Source: Mansonella perstans (taxonomy: Eukaryota > Nematoda > Chromadorea > Rhabditida > Onchocercidae). Taken from it: a DNA stretch of 64,000 nucleotides. Within the stretch, counting starts at the first letter, position 1; each line of letters opens with the position of its first letter. A program made the position numbers and the translations under genes. Shown here piece after piece: positions 1 to 11,440 of the stretch. Where the stretch lies: the NCBI GenBank assembly GCA_037074765.1, contig JBAMDO010000580.1:744001-808000 (forward strand), written 5' to 3'. The notes below the pieces were generated by a model that worked only from the letters and a program-made list of their open reading frames with translations, searched no databases and was not told the origin of the DNA.

Positions 1-1856
1 CTTCTTGTTCCAGAGTAACAAAACGTTCTGCTGCTTGCCGTTGATATTCCTCATAATTTGATTTGCCCAACAAATAAAAACAATGTGGATCAACAACACA
101 TCCTATAACTATCGAAATTAATACCATTTTGCGCATGATTAACTTTTTTGACACAATTCATTTTCTCTTTCTTATCTAACTGTTACAACAAATAGTAAAA
201 AAAAATCATTGTTCTACAACGAACACGAATGATAATCTATCAATCTAAATCTTTTTTGATCAAGCAACAGTTTACAAAGTTTCAGGAACTAGTATTTATG
301 AAATCAAAAAAGGAATTCATGTCGTTTATAGTTATGAATATTTCTGAAGCTAAACCATGAATAGTTAAATGCGTTGCGAACCACGGCAACTGTAGACTGG
401 ACAACTGACGGTGTAACCGTTTGGTGGGATAAATGCAAACTGATGTTCATTAAAAGCTGTTTTAATGTAGGCTGAGAAACATTCCACGCATGTCTGATGA
501 TGACAGTTTAACTGTACAACAATCTATAAAAATGAAGCCCAAAAATTCGTGAACCTGAAGACTTCGAGTTTCAAACTCACTTCCTCAAATTAGTAACAAC
601 ATCAGAGGTTCTCAAAAAATCCTTTCTAAAGTAATGCAAACTTTATTACTTTTTCTTCTAGAAAAATTAAATGATAAGCAAGAAACTCACCCCTGGCTGA
701 GAATCACAACATATTGAACAAGTGGCCGATTCACGGGAATTTCGGACATGTGTTAGAGGTACTGCTACCTAAAACGGATGAGCTACACATCACTGAATAG
801 AAATTTATCGCAATTTCTAAGGTAATAATGATAACAACAGATTTCTAGAAAATGGGGTTTGATGAATGATCGAATAGCAAGGCGAGGAAAAGACATACTT
901 GGCCACAATCGATGCATTTGAAGCAAAAACGTGCTGCCGTCTCTTTCTCACAGTCTTTACAGTCGGCTTGTATGGTATTTCTAAATAAAAAAAACTGAAA
1001 CTTACAAAATAAAGCAGTATACCTACAAAACAGTACAGGTCTTTCTTGCTCCCACTGTCGTCTAACCATTAAAATTCTTCCAACATCTTATCTTAACGAA
1101 ATTATCTCTCGTAAATATTAGGTTACTCTCACCTTCAATCAATAATTTAACATTACTATAGTTTATTACATGAGAAGCAATTTATTTAAAAACTACAGAA
1201 TAAAATAATAATAACTTACATTAGGACATCATCCCAGCAAGAAGGCTCTCTGATTAGAATCAATGAACTGGATAAACATTCGGCACAATAAACCCGCAAT
1301 TTACCATCTTTCAATGAACTGCAATTTTTACAAAAGACCTTAAATGATGTAATTTCAGATGATCTGTTATTTGCCAGAGATAAGCACGATCCACTTTCTT
1401 GCTTCTCATCTTCTTCTGATGAATATTGCTGCGAGATCACTGCTGTTAGTGAGCTAAAAATAATGAAAATAGAGCTAATTTTTATTAGCAATAATAATAA
1501 CAAAACATTTAATCTAACTTTGAAATAAGTTGAAGCTGACGTGAAATTGGCGAGGAAAATTCTTTAAAATTAAAAAAGATCATGTACTAATAAAGACACA
1601 TGTACTAAGAACAATAAAAAATTTACGTATGTGGTCCAAGAAACAGAGCACTAATTGGTGTATCATTGGTCAATTTATTTCCACAAAGAATAAAGTGGAA
1701 GTTTGAGTGTGGAATGCCAAGTTTCGCTGATAAATTATTTGCTACATCACCAATAGCACCATTACTGTCCACTTCGATGATAATATTTTTAGTTTTTTGA
1801 CCGATACAATTCCGATACCATGGTTCTCGATTCCATATCGCAATCAACAGTTGCAT
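1..1856 (-). CDS. pdr-1: Parkin RBR E3 ubiquitin ligase, C-terminus beyond window
   Basis: Parkin ubiquitinates outer-membrane proteins of damaged mitochondria downstream of PINK1. Exons read on the minus strand: a Ubl domain (1623-1856; IIIEVDSNG, HFILCGNKL); an exon at about 1216-1455 with the RING0 start (FKVFCKNC, GKLRVYCAEC, PSCWDDVL); an exon near 900-985 with ADCKDCEKE and FCFKCIDCGQ; an exon near 693-770 with PLTHVRNS and ATCSICCDSQPG; an exon near 370-525 with LNCHHQTCVECFSAY (RING1); and an exon from about 110 to the window edge with LLGKSNYEEYQRQAAERF. These follow the family order Ubl-RING0-RING1. RING1's end, IBR and the catalytic RING2 lie outside the window. The start is the first in-frame ATG (1854-1856), just before the Ubl strand; no better ATG lies upstream. 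Exon ends are inferred from GT/AG and phase. Identification is firm, the exact model less so. Confidence 0.92.
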
Positions 1857-2261
1857 TTCATCCTTTACGAAAGAGAACAACTATTACAACTCCTGAATTA
1901 GTAAGAATCCTGAAAATATACCTGAATCCTCTCCCTCCCCTCATCATATGATAGTTTCACGTGCAGACATGATTCCAATGATGTCACCTATTCTAAGAGT
2001 TCTTCCAGGATGCGGTCTGTGAAGCCTGATTATTTTGCTCAAATGAAACTCTTGGGAACTTCAATCTTTATCAGCCTTACTTATAACTTTAAGGCTCGTT
2101 ACGCAAAAAAGTTAGGTTCATTTCGAACAGCCTTAAATCGATCCTTTTAGAACATTTTTCAAGTCCTGAACTTCTAACCAGTTAATTGAATGCTCCAACT
2201 ATATTCTGATGTATGCATGCTTGTATGTATATATGAACGTATATGAGTTATGAATATATTT

Positions 2262-2340
2262 GTCTGGGTTGTGTGGGTTGTATGGGTTGTGTGGGTGCGT
2301 GTGGGTACGTGTGGGTACGTGTAGATGTGTATGTGTGTGC
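2262..2340. repeat. TG-rich low-complexity tract
   Basis: Short units such as TGTGGGT and GGGTACGTG recur on the plus strand. On the minus strand the tract gives a long but meaningless His/Thr-rich open frame. Confidence 0.8.
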
Positions 2341-2560
2341 ATATATTCTTATAAGGCTGAAAAAGATGTGAAGCGTATGATGTTGGCGTATATATGCGTG
2401 TATGTATATAAAAAAGTGTACATTGGCACAAATGGATAGCACATAAGACGTAATAATGTTTCATTTCCGAGGACAAAAAGTGCAAATGATCCCTGAAGAA
2501 TAGACAACAAAAAGTTATGCCCTTGCCATCAGTAAGAATTAATTTCAATCCTACAAATCC

Positions 2561-2734
2561 ATTAAAACTCATTGACCTATTGTCCATTAAAACTCATTGA
2601 CCTATTGTCCATTAAAACTCATTGACCCATTGTCCATTAAAACTCATTGACCTATTGTCCATTAAAACTCATTGACCTATTCTCCATTAAAACTCATTGA
2701 CCTATTGTCCATTAAAACTCACTTATCTATTATC
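2561..2734. repeat. 25-bp tandem repeat, about 6.5 copies
   Basis: The unit begins ATTAAAACTCATTGACCTAT and recurs every 25 bases from 2561. The first six copies differ by only one or two bases; the last (2711-2734) is degenerate. It lies upstream of pdr-1 on that gene's strand. Confidence 0.95.
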
Positions 2735-5038
2735 TTTTCCTTGTAACTCGTATGAGAAGCTCAACTCTTTCATTACTTGAAACTATCACCCAAGCCTAAT
2801 TGAAAAGATCCCTTTACTAGGAATAGGATAATAGAAAAACTTTCGCAGTCCGTTATATTTTTTTCTTATTCAGATTTTTCGGCTCGGTTGTTGATTTTTT
2901 GCAACATTATGCAGGCATATACATAGATCATACATGCCTATATATAGCCATGCCTACTATCTACTTGATTAAAGTGATCATTACATGCCTAAATTTCAAT
3001 TTACATTGTTTTTCTATGTACCAACAAAAATAAGCCAAATTTTAAATTTGTTTTAAATTTGTTTTTTTCGTTTTTTTTTTTTTTTTCAACTCAAAAGATT
3101 GAACAACCACTGAATTCTTTTTATGCCTTTTATGCTGTTTTGTTGTCGGAAAAATGTAGAAATTATGATGAATTAATTTCACTGAATTTAATTTATTGAA
3201 TAGAACTCGAAAATTATTAGTGCATTAGATGGTATGAAACTTGTATTGCATATGTGAGAAATTTGAGAGAAAACAAAACTATTTTTATTATTTTAAGTAA
3301 ATTCACAGAAATAGATTCTTTTTAAAATCAATCAGAAACTCGTTTGTTAGTAGTTGCCAATTTTATTAGCCATTTTATTAATTAGCCAGCGCGATTTTCT
3401 GGAAATACTTCCATCGTAAGTATGGAAAGATCGATTTTAATTTTGTGGAGAAGATAAAGATTGAGAAATAGCTTGGACCAAATTGTGATTAAGTAGCCAA
3501 CGAATTTAAATATCTTGATAATGACTTTTTTCAACGATGTTTTTGATATACATTCTGTGTGTTTGTAACAAATAAAAAGGTTCAGTGAATTGTAGGAAAG
3601 TAAAGTAGCTAGAAGGGTTGCCTTAATTAGAAGCCAGGACTTATTTCCATTACTGCTATAATTTCATCAAGCATTCGTTTGTAATAATGATATTTCGAAC
3701 ACAGCAGATGTAGTAGAACTAGATAGCTTCAAAACATGATTTTCCAAAAGCTATGCAAGAAAACATTAAGCGAGTTCTCTTTTACTCACTTGAATTAGAT
3801 CACTTTCCCAACTTAATTATCACTAAAAATCGTTTTTGTAGAACTGTGATATCTTTTGATTTGATCGATTATCAAATTGCTAAATTATTAGTCACACGAA
3901 TGAGAAATTGCTATCTATAAAAATTGATCTGCGCGGAGTTTTTTTAATTGATATCTTTTTTTTTTTTTTTTGTCCTGTTAACTATCCATCAAGATGGATA
4001 TATATGGATGAATTTTGCGACATAAAATGTGGCTGGCTTACATTTTGATAAATCGTTTATAATTTTACTCATTTTCAATATTTAAACAAAAATGAAATAG
4101 TTTTCAAGCTAGAGATATTGTCATCAATGAATCCAATCAAATTGAAAAATAATTCATGATATTACAGCAATTCTGCTGAATTCCTTTCCTAATATAAGTG
4201 AATTTGCAAAATGGATATGCAGAAAATTCACAAGCTGGTATATTTGTATTGCTTAGCAGCTCTAGTCTTTACTTCATAAAATCTGAATAATCATGATATA
4301 TTACATTTCCATGATATGTGTCCGAAAAATTTCTTCATTTCCTTATTTATTTGGAAATCCCATAATCAGCAGCATGTGCGATTCGATTGTTAGGCCTTTT
4401 CTCGTAGAACCATTGCAATTAAGCTATACTGAATTCAAAGTTGAGCATACTATAATTATCATCACTATTCATTATCACTGTTATTCATAGTTCAGAGATG
4501 CCGAAGTGTTAATCAAGAATACTAAATATTTGATCTTTATAACTAACCAAATAAAAATTTTAATATGTTTCTTTGGCTATTAAACCGCGCAGACCTCTTG
4601 GGAGACGAAAGGACAAAAAAAAAAGGAATCAGAAAAGAATTAATTTGTTTAATGAAATCCAAAGGGGATGTCAAGATATTCAGGGGATTTGATATCGCGA
4701 GAAAATTCTTCATTTTTGGTCCTATTGCTCTGATCGCAATCACCTAAGCTTCTCAGCCAAGATGATGAGACAGTATATGGTTGGCCATCGTTCTTTCATG
4801 TCCTTTTTTCACACTTTAATTTATATTTTGTGAAGTATGACATTCACAGAATGGAAAAAAGAAAAAGAATGGAAGTCCCACCCCTGGGGAGTTTGGCTTT
4901 AGATATCGTAATCCAAATACGCCTCCTAACTTCCAAAGCTCTTAGCCAACGAGTATATGTAATGGTCTTGGACTCGACTCTTTAAACCATTATATCAAAT
5001 CATCATCAGTATCACTTCATTATCATATTAATTTCGCA

Positions 5039-7268
5039 ATGAACGGTAAATTTTATCACCTCTGCTTATCCACCCTTATCACTGCATCAATAATCACCAG
5101 TTGTGTAAAGTGTACAGACGGACAAACTTGTTCACAGGTATCAATTTATTTTGTTTGCTTCTTAGTTAAAAAATCTGTAAATCACTTTACGGGCCATGTT
5201 TGTAAAAAATCTATAAATTCGCCAGATTCCGTAGTTTTGAAAATTGTACCTGTATATCAATGCCTCCTGATCAATTCTGGGAGATGAAATAATGAGTGCA
5301 TTATATTTGTCAAATTTTCAATGAATGCATTTTCATTCTTCCAATATGTCATCATAAACTTATTCATTTAAAAGTTTTAATTTTTTCGAATAAGAATATC
5401 TTCAAAATAATCTGTTGAATTCATAAATAAAGCAAGAGGACATTCATCTTATTAGAAATGACTATCTGTTGAAGCATTTTATGGGATAGCTATTTTACCT
5501 TTGAATTTTAAAAAGATACGCTTACTTAAATAGATACGTGTATTTACGGAATTCAAAACAAATGAATCAAAAAAATTCGTTACTTTTCTCAATTATGAAT
5601 TAAAGATACATTTTGCTTTCCAAACCAAATCATCGCTTGAACATTTGCTATCTTTATCAAATTTTCTTGAGAGTGATGTAAAATTTATGATAATTCTAAC
5701 ATTTGCCCCAAAATTGTTGCTACATAGAAAAAGTCATGAATGGATCAGGTACCGCACCAACCAAATTAAATTATATTCAAAGCCTATCGTACATATAGAT
5801 AACCGTTTGTTTCTAGAATTCAATATAATCACAGCAATGAATAAAGTTGAAGATAGTAAAGCTTGTGAAATCTTCTTATTGAATATCATTACAGAAACGA
5901 TAATGTTGGGTCTGCAATTTCAATTTCACATTTCATCAAAATTAACAAATACTGAGATTGGCTGACAAAAATAATGAATAGTTTGGTCATATTAATGCTG
6001 AGAAACCATCTGTGTCCTGAAAAAGAAAACAGGCAACCGCCTATTGTAAAAATCTAATTCAAGAGCCAAAACACAAAGAAGAGGAAAGGACACGACTGCA
6101 GAAAATTAATCAAAATTCAATTCATCGTTTTTTAGTTTGGAAATACGACAATTTTAATGAAAAATTAATTGTTTCTTAAAATAACTCTGTCATTAAGAGA
6201 AAATAATAATTTGTCGAACATTTTTCGGAATAAGAAACAATAAGAAATGGTTTGCGATTTTGAGATATCTTCGCGCTTCCTTTGATTTCTCACTGTATTA
6301 TATGAATTTTATTAAAATTTTTTTGCAACTTGTTCTGTAAATTAAAATGAATTATAAAAATTGTGATATTAAGCTGAGTTCTTGGTTTCAGATATTTGCA
6401 TCATCTACTGAAGAAGATGAAAAGGTGTTGCTGTGTCATCTGTATGAAACTTCGTCATTATTGGCTCAGCTTGGCGCTTTTGTTTATAAGGATGTCGAGA
6501 AACTTTTGGCTAACGAAGGTACAATCTCACGATTCTAGAAGTTACGTTGAGTAATTTCCCTTCCTGGCTATTATTATAACATTATGTTGTCATTATTCTC
6601 CAGAAAACAATTAATTTGAGGGAGAAAATCGATTCATTTAGTGATTTATTTTAGCTGATATGGGCTAATTCTGAAACAAAAGCGCTCAGGAATTTTGATT
6701 TAATGAAGTAAATTTTGGAATAAGATAAACAAGCAGAGATTCGCCACTGTTTAACATTTTCCATTTAATCGGCTTTCTTCCATTTGATAAGGGTTAGATT
6801 AGTCAAACAAATCTAAAATTTAAAATCAGTTTTAATTGTGATAAATAAACTTGTAGTAAAAGAAAATTTAAGGAATTTCTTTTATAACAATTAGACGAAG
6901 AAACTCAAATAATTTTAAATTTTGCCAGTGCTCAAAACCGTGCTTTTTAAATATTAAAATTTCTCTTAAAAACTAAAAAAAATTGTATCAATTAAAAAAG
7001 ATCGGTTTTTTTTTATAGCAAAGTTTATTGTGTACCTGTAGCTGTAAGGTCAAATGTACAAAATGCTAACCAAAAATAATTCCTGTAAGTGCCTAACAAT
7101 TTTTAGCAAATAGTTAAATGTGTAGTGGCGATTGCAGATGTGACAATAAACGACATGCAGGCCATCGAAAAAAGAAAGCATGAATATCTGCGATTCGGTA
7201 AGAGAAAACATGAGTATTTGCGTTTCGGGAAGAGAAAGCATGAATATTTAAGATTCGGTCGTAAGTAG
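5039..7268 (+). CDS. flp-14: FMRFamide-like neuropeptide precursor FLP-14
   Basis: Three exons join in phase: 5039-5137, 6392-6518 and 7138-7268, giving 118 residues. Exon 1 encodes a signal peptide ([18 protein letters not shown]...). Exon 2 encodes an acidic spacer with [18 protein letters not shown]. Exon 3 encodes three identical KHEYLRFG copies bounded by KR sites and ends FGRK-stop. Each Gly is the amidation donor, so the product is KHEYLRFamide, the known FLP-14 peptide and a potent neuromuscular peptide in nematodes. The precursor passes through the secretory pathway of neurons and is cut at dibasic sites. From family knowledge C. elegans flp-14 carries four copies; three are seen here. 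The peptide exon is short and easily missed by gene finders. Confidence 0.95.
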
Positions 7269-8300
7269 TTGAGTTCGGAATCCCACCGCATTCATTATTT
7301 CTCTCAATTTTATTTATGTTGTAAATGTTGTAAAAAATTGCAGTGTTTATTTGCGGGGCAGTTCACGCCAGTAAAAGCAAAACTACGTCTTCACATACAC
7401 ATAACTTACTAATGGAATATGATGTCCATAATGTCTAACTTATCATTCAAGAGGAACCGATCAAAACATTGCTATTCCAAAATTATTTAAGCAAACATAT
7501 TAGGGAAGCCTTTTTAAGGGTGGACAATTAATCAAACGAAATCAATGATTATATCTGATATGAAACGCATCATCACAGATATTATACGCATTATACGTAT
7601 TATACGTACGCCAAATATGGCAAGCTTCCTAATAATTTAGTACTAACGAAATATTTTTTTTTATTTTAACGAAATTTTTTATTTAACAAAATAATTCAAT
7701 TTTATTTTAACGAAATAATTCTTCAAAAAACTGATAAAATATTACATCTTAATAGCGAACACACACAAAAGAACAATAAATGCAATTGGCAGATATGAAG
7801 AACTGATGAAATTTCATACATCCAAATCTCGCAAAAGATTTTTTTAATCAAATCAACTGATAAGGTTAAAATCGCAAATTGTCTAATCTATACATATTTT
7901 ATCGGTGCTATTTATTTCTAAACGATAATAGTAACGATAAATCAAATAAAAATATCATATAAGCACAATTTCCTGGAGAAAACCAAGTTAAGAATGTTAA
8001 TAAATAGAATATTCATGAATGAATGAAGGCAAAAGAAATGCTTTTCTTAAAAATTAAATTTGATTAAAGCTAATAGCCAACACTGTTATCAACAGCGAAA
8101 TCGTTAAAATGAACAAAAGAGTGAACTAATTCACCAGAAATAATAATATTAAGAACAACACACTACATAATGTTTACATTTGTAGATGTAGAAATAATCA
8201 CAACTGCAAATAGACAATGGCTAACCATTGAAAAGTAAACAACAATTTTCGAGACAATCATCACTTCTGGAATCACCGAACAAATGGCACTTTCTATAAT
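7269..8300. other. Intergenic region between convergent genes
   Basis: This lies between the 3' ends of flp-14 and the four-TM gene. It is AT-rich with a short run of ATTATACG-like units near 7580-7610. No gene is seen. Confidence 0.5.
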
Positions 8301-10175
8301 TCATATTCTCGAATTATGAGGATAATGTACGTTAACATATTTGTTGTTCCGTTCGGGACTGAACACTTTTTCTGTTATAAGACTCAGACAAAAAAGTGAT
8401 AATATCGCCAGATATAGCGACACAATGATACCGGCACATGCCTATAATTACAGCAGATTGAAAACGAAATATAATCAAACTGAAATTATCAAAAAACGAA
8501 ATACACTTACTCTCTTTACGCATACTAAATCATTCCGAAAGAATGAAAGTCTGTAAAGAAAGATAATTTATAAACATGAACACTCAATCTTGAAGTCTAA
8601 GATATCAACTAAATAGAAATCTTGTAATAAAATAGAAAAAGCGCACAGCAATCCATCCGAAATGTTCTCCAGTTTCGATGATAGTTCGTTGAGAAATAGT
8701 TCCACCGATACCACATATCAGCATCCATGCAATCATTCCTGCACCCGCGAATACCACTTCCTGAATTACTAGCTACCGATAGTTATATTCATCCTGGACA
8801 AATGACCAGATCAATATCCATGAATGTAATAGTCGAAGGAAATAAAAAATATCTCATTCTTCCAGTTCCATACACATATATCAATGGTAACAACTTAATT
8901 CCTTGCATATTTCATAAAATTAAATCAACATATTCCTGTATTATCCCCAAAACCAACATCTAGTGATTTTCTGGAAATCCTTATTTTCCTCTCTAAGTAA
9001 ACCAAAATACAACTCTATTTTTTGTCTGTTTAAAATTATCCATTACAGTTACTGTGCTTTTTCCTTGTCTACATTTATTTGATGGCTTCTCATATCTTCT
9101 CAGCAATGATTAGCATAAAAAGGATCAGTTTTAATAACTGAGCAATGAAAATCTAACAACTCCGAAAAAAAAAAAAACATAAAAACTTGCAGTGATAGAA
9201 CAATTTGTTAGAGATACAGCTCTTCTTTCGTTCACTTTTTTACGATGCACAATAATATACATAATAATGGAAACGGTGCAATGCAGTAAGGTAAGCGATG
9301 AAATGATGTAAATAAGTACAATTTCATAGTTCACTGAAATATAAGCCACCGTATATTCCGGATCGACTAGAATCAATACCACTATTGTTAGGATCTGGAA
9401 TTATTTCCATTAACTTTGTAAGATGAAGTCATTTTCAAATGATGAGGAAAGAAGTTAAAGAGAAGGAAATATTTATGAGGAAAATTTAAGAATTTAAAAA
9501 TCACATATCTTATATTTGTTGAGACTACTGCAAAATAAGTTTTTCTCATCACATAAGCTCATAAATGAAATAAGAACTTTTATTTCGCTAGTTTGTTCCA
9601 ATTTAAGTTCTCATTAAATTAAGACAAAGCTTTTAGATTTGCAGTTTTTTTTAAAACTATAATGAATGAGTACAATTTCATAGTTGCTATTTTTCATAGT
9701 TAAAGTTGCACATCTTATTGCTACTGCATCAAAAAGTTATTTTAAAATTAATATTATTTTTCAGATATTATCATTACGATTTTTATCTCCACTCTGTAAC
9801 TGATGCGAAATGATTTGAAAAAAAAATAGAAATCTGAAAATCACGCCTTGTTCTGGCAAATGCACATAGACAATAAATAAAAAATGGAAAAATGTAATCC
9901 CAGCTTTTGTAGGATGTTGTAATTTAAATAATTCAAATGCAACATAGACTCAAATTGCTTGAAAGCATACATACCAACCAAAAAGATGTAATTAATTAAT
10001 TATGGAAAATAATATGAAATCCTACATTAAAGTATAGCCAAAATAGGAAAATATTAAGGACAGGTAAAGATGAATCCAGTTAGTAATACGTGCATCTTGT
10101 TGATAAGAGAAAATAACTTACAACAATAAGAATTTTAATTGCTGCACAAATAATCAATTGTGTCGGCAAAACCAT
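8301..10175 (-). CDS. Four-TM membrane protein, MARVEL-like
   Basis: Minus-strand exons each carry hydrophobic segments. Exon 1 (from 10175) reads MVLPTQLIICAAIKILIV to a GTAAGT donor near 10120. Exon 2 (about 9200-9396, after TTCCAG) supplies the rest of TM1 (ILTIVVLILVDPEY) and TM2 (LLHCTVSIIMYIIVHRKK). Exon 3 (about 8660-8764, after AATTCAG) gives EVVFAGAGMIAWMLICGIGG. Exon 4 (8301 to about 8444) gives GIIVSLYLAILSLFCLSLI and a tail ending NSRI-stop. The order TM-loop-TM-TM-loop-TM and the Glu-led third segment resemble MARVEL proteins of membrane apposition and vesicle traffic, but no orthologue is recognised. Donors of exons 2 and 3 are weak guesses, and the first exon may start further upstream. 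Confidence 0.6.
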
Positions 10176-11440
10176 TGTAATTGACAGCACAGAAATGAGA
10201 TGTTGTAATGGAAGCAAGAAAGATACGTTCAATGCTTACAATGTGATGCATTTGCTTTACTACCTGAGTCATTGTGTCAATATTTGTAAAAGTGAGACAC
10301 ATTGTTTGAGCGAAATGGACGTATAGCAATTGGCCTTCTTTGCCATCTCATCCGCGGGACTCTTTCCCAATAGAATCATTCTTTGCCATCTCACCTGCGG
10401 TGACTCTTTCCCAATAGAATCATTCTTTGCCATCTCACCTGCGGTGACTCTTTCTCAGTAGAATCATTCTTTGCTATCTCATCTGCGGGACTCTCTCCCA
10501 GTAGAATCATTCTTTCCATCTCATCTGCGGTGACTCTTTCCCGGTAGAATCATTGTTTGCCATCTTACCTGCGGTGACTCTTTCCCGGTAGAATCATTGT
10601 TTGCCATCTCATCTGCGGTGACTCTTTCCCCAAAGATGTAATACAACAATTAAGTATGTACTGCATATAGTTAAATAAGGATTACCAAAAATCAATAGTG
10701 TTAGCAGACCCACCCATGTTTATGTATCTTTCGATTAGTTAACTTGTTAATCACTAATTACAGACCAATAATTATTCAGATCATCATCTATCCATGACAA
10801 GACCTGGTAGTAGCTTCAAGAATCATTACATCCTGATTTTGAAAATCTTTTACAAGCATTGCTAATAATTTTTTTCCATCTGCTGAGAAGCTTTATCAAT
10901 ATTATTAACTTAACTTCACACGAATTGCTTATCATTCACAGCAATAAAGTAACAACAAATCCGACAAGTTATACTTTCGCAGCTTCTTTATAAGCTTTAT
11001 ATAATAAGATAAGCAACTGCCTCAAAATAAATTATTATCCGCCTTCAGATCTTATTTTTTAATTACCAATTTCACATTCTCAATTGAAACTTCGAAATAG
11101 CATGAACATTTCTCCTTAAATGGCAGGCCATCGCGATACATTCCTGTTACATTAGCAAAATTTTTCTGGAATGACTGCATAAAAAATTTCATTAATTCCA
11201 TAAAAATATTATCCTTAAAATAGAAAAAAAAAGTAAGAATGAGGACCATAAAGTGTTTAAGAAATGATAAAAATGTTTATCAACACAAATTAAGGACAGT
11301 GCAATAAATAAAGTCAACGCAAACAACATTTATGATAATGAAGAGATCAAGTGTGATCCTGCTGATTTAAATCTATCATAAAAACCATGAAAACAAATTA
11401 TATTATATTGCAAATTATCCGTATGAAAATCATGCCCCTC
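10176..11440. other. Gap between the TMEM33 3' end and the four-TM gene
   Basis: Apart from the 44-bp repeat array nothing supported is seen. A 65-codon minus-strand frame at 11052-11249 has no recognisable content or flanking splice sites. Confidence 0.4.
10335..10630. repeat. About 44-bp tandem repeat, 7 copies
   Basis: The unit contains TTTGCCATCTCACCTGCGG followed by a GACTCTTTCCC core and TAGAATCATT. Copies are 42-45 bp and diverge at a few positions (CAATAG, CAGTAG and CGGTAG versions). The array starts about 160 bp upstream of the presumed start of the four-TM gene. Confidence 0.93.

Larger units (their letters stand above)
1857..5038. other. Intergenic region between divergent pdr-1 and flp-14
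   Basis: No convincing exon is seen. The stretch is AT-rich, with T and A homopolymers and two repeat blocks listed separately (TG-rich tract and a 25-bp minisatellite). It must hold the upstream regions of both genes. The longest open frames here are translations of the TG-rich tract or lack splice support. Confidence 0.6.

Noticed and set aside
2174..2587. 137-codon minus-strand open frame rich in His/Thr/Tyr
   Set aside because: It translates the TG-rich tract and part of the 25-bp repeat; no splice sites or known motif.
5645..5965. 106-codon plus-strand open frame
   Set aside because: It lies wholly inside flp-14 intron 1 and has no recognisable content; it begins with a non-ATG codon.
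8727..8963. 78-codon plus-strand frame
   Set aside because: It is antisense to exon 3 of the four-TM gene and shows no family signal.
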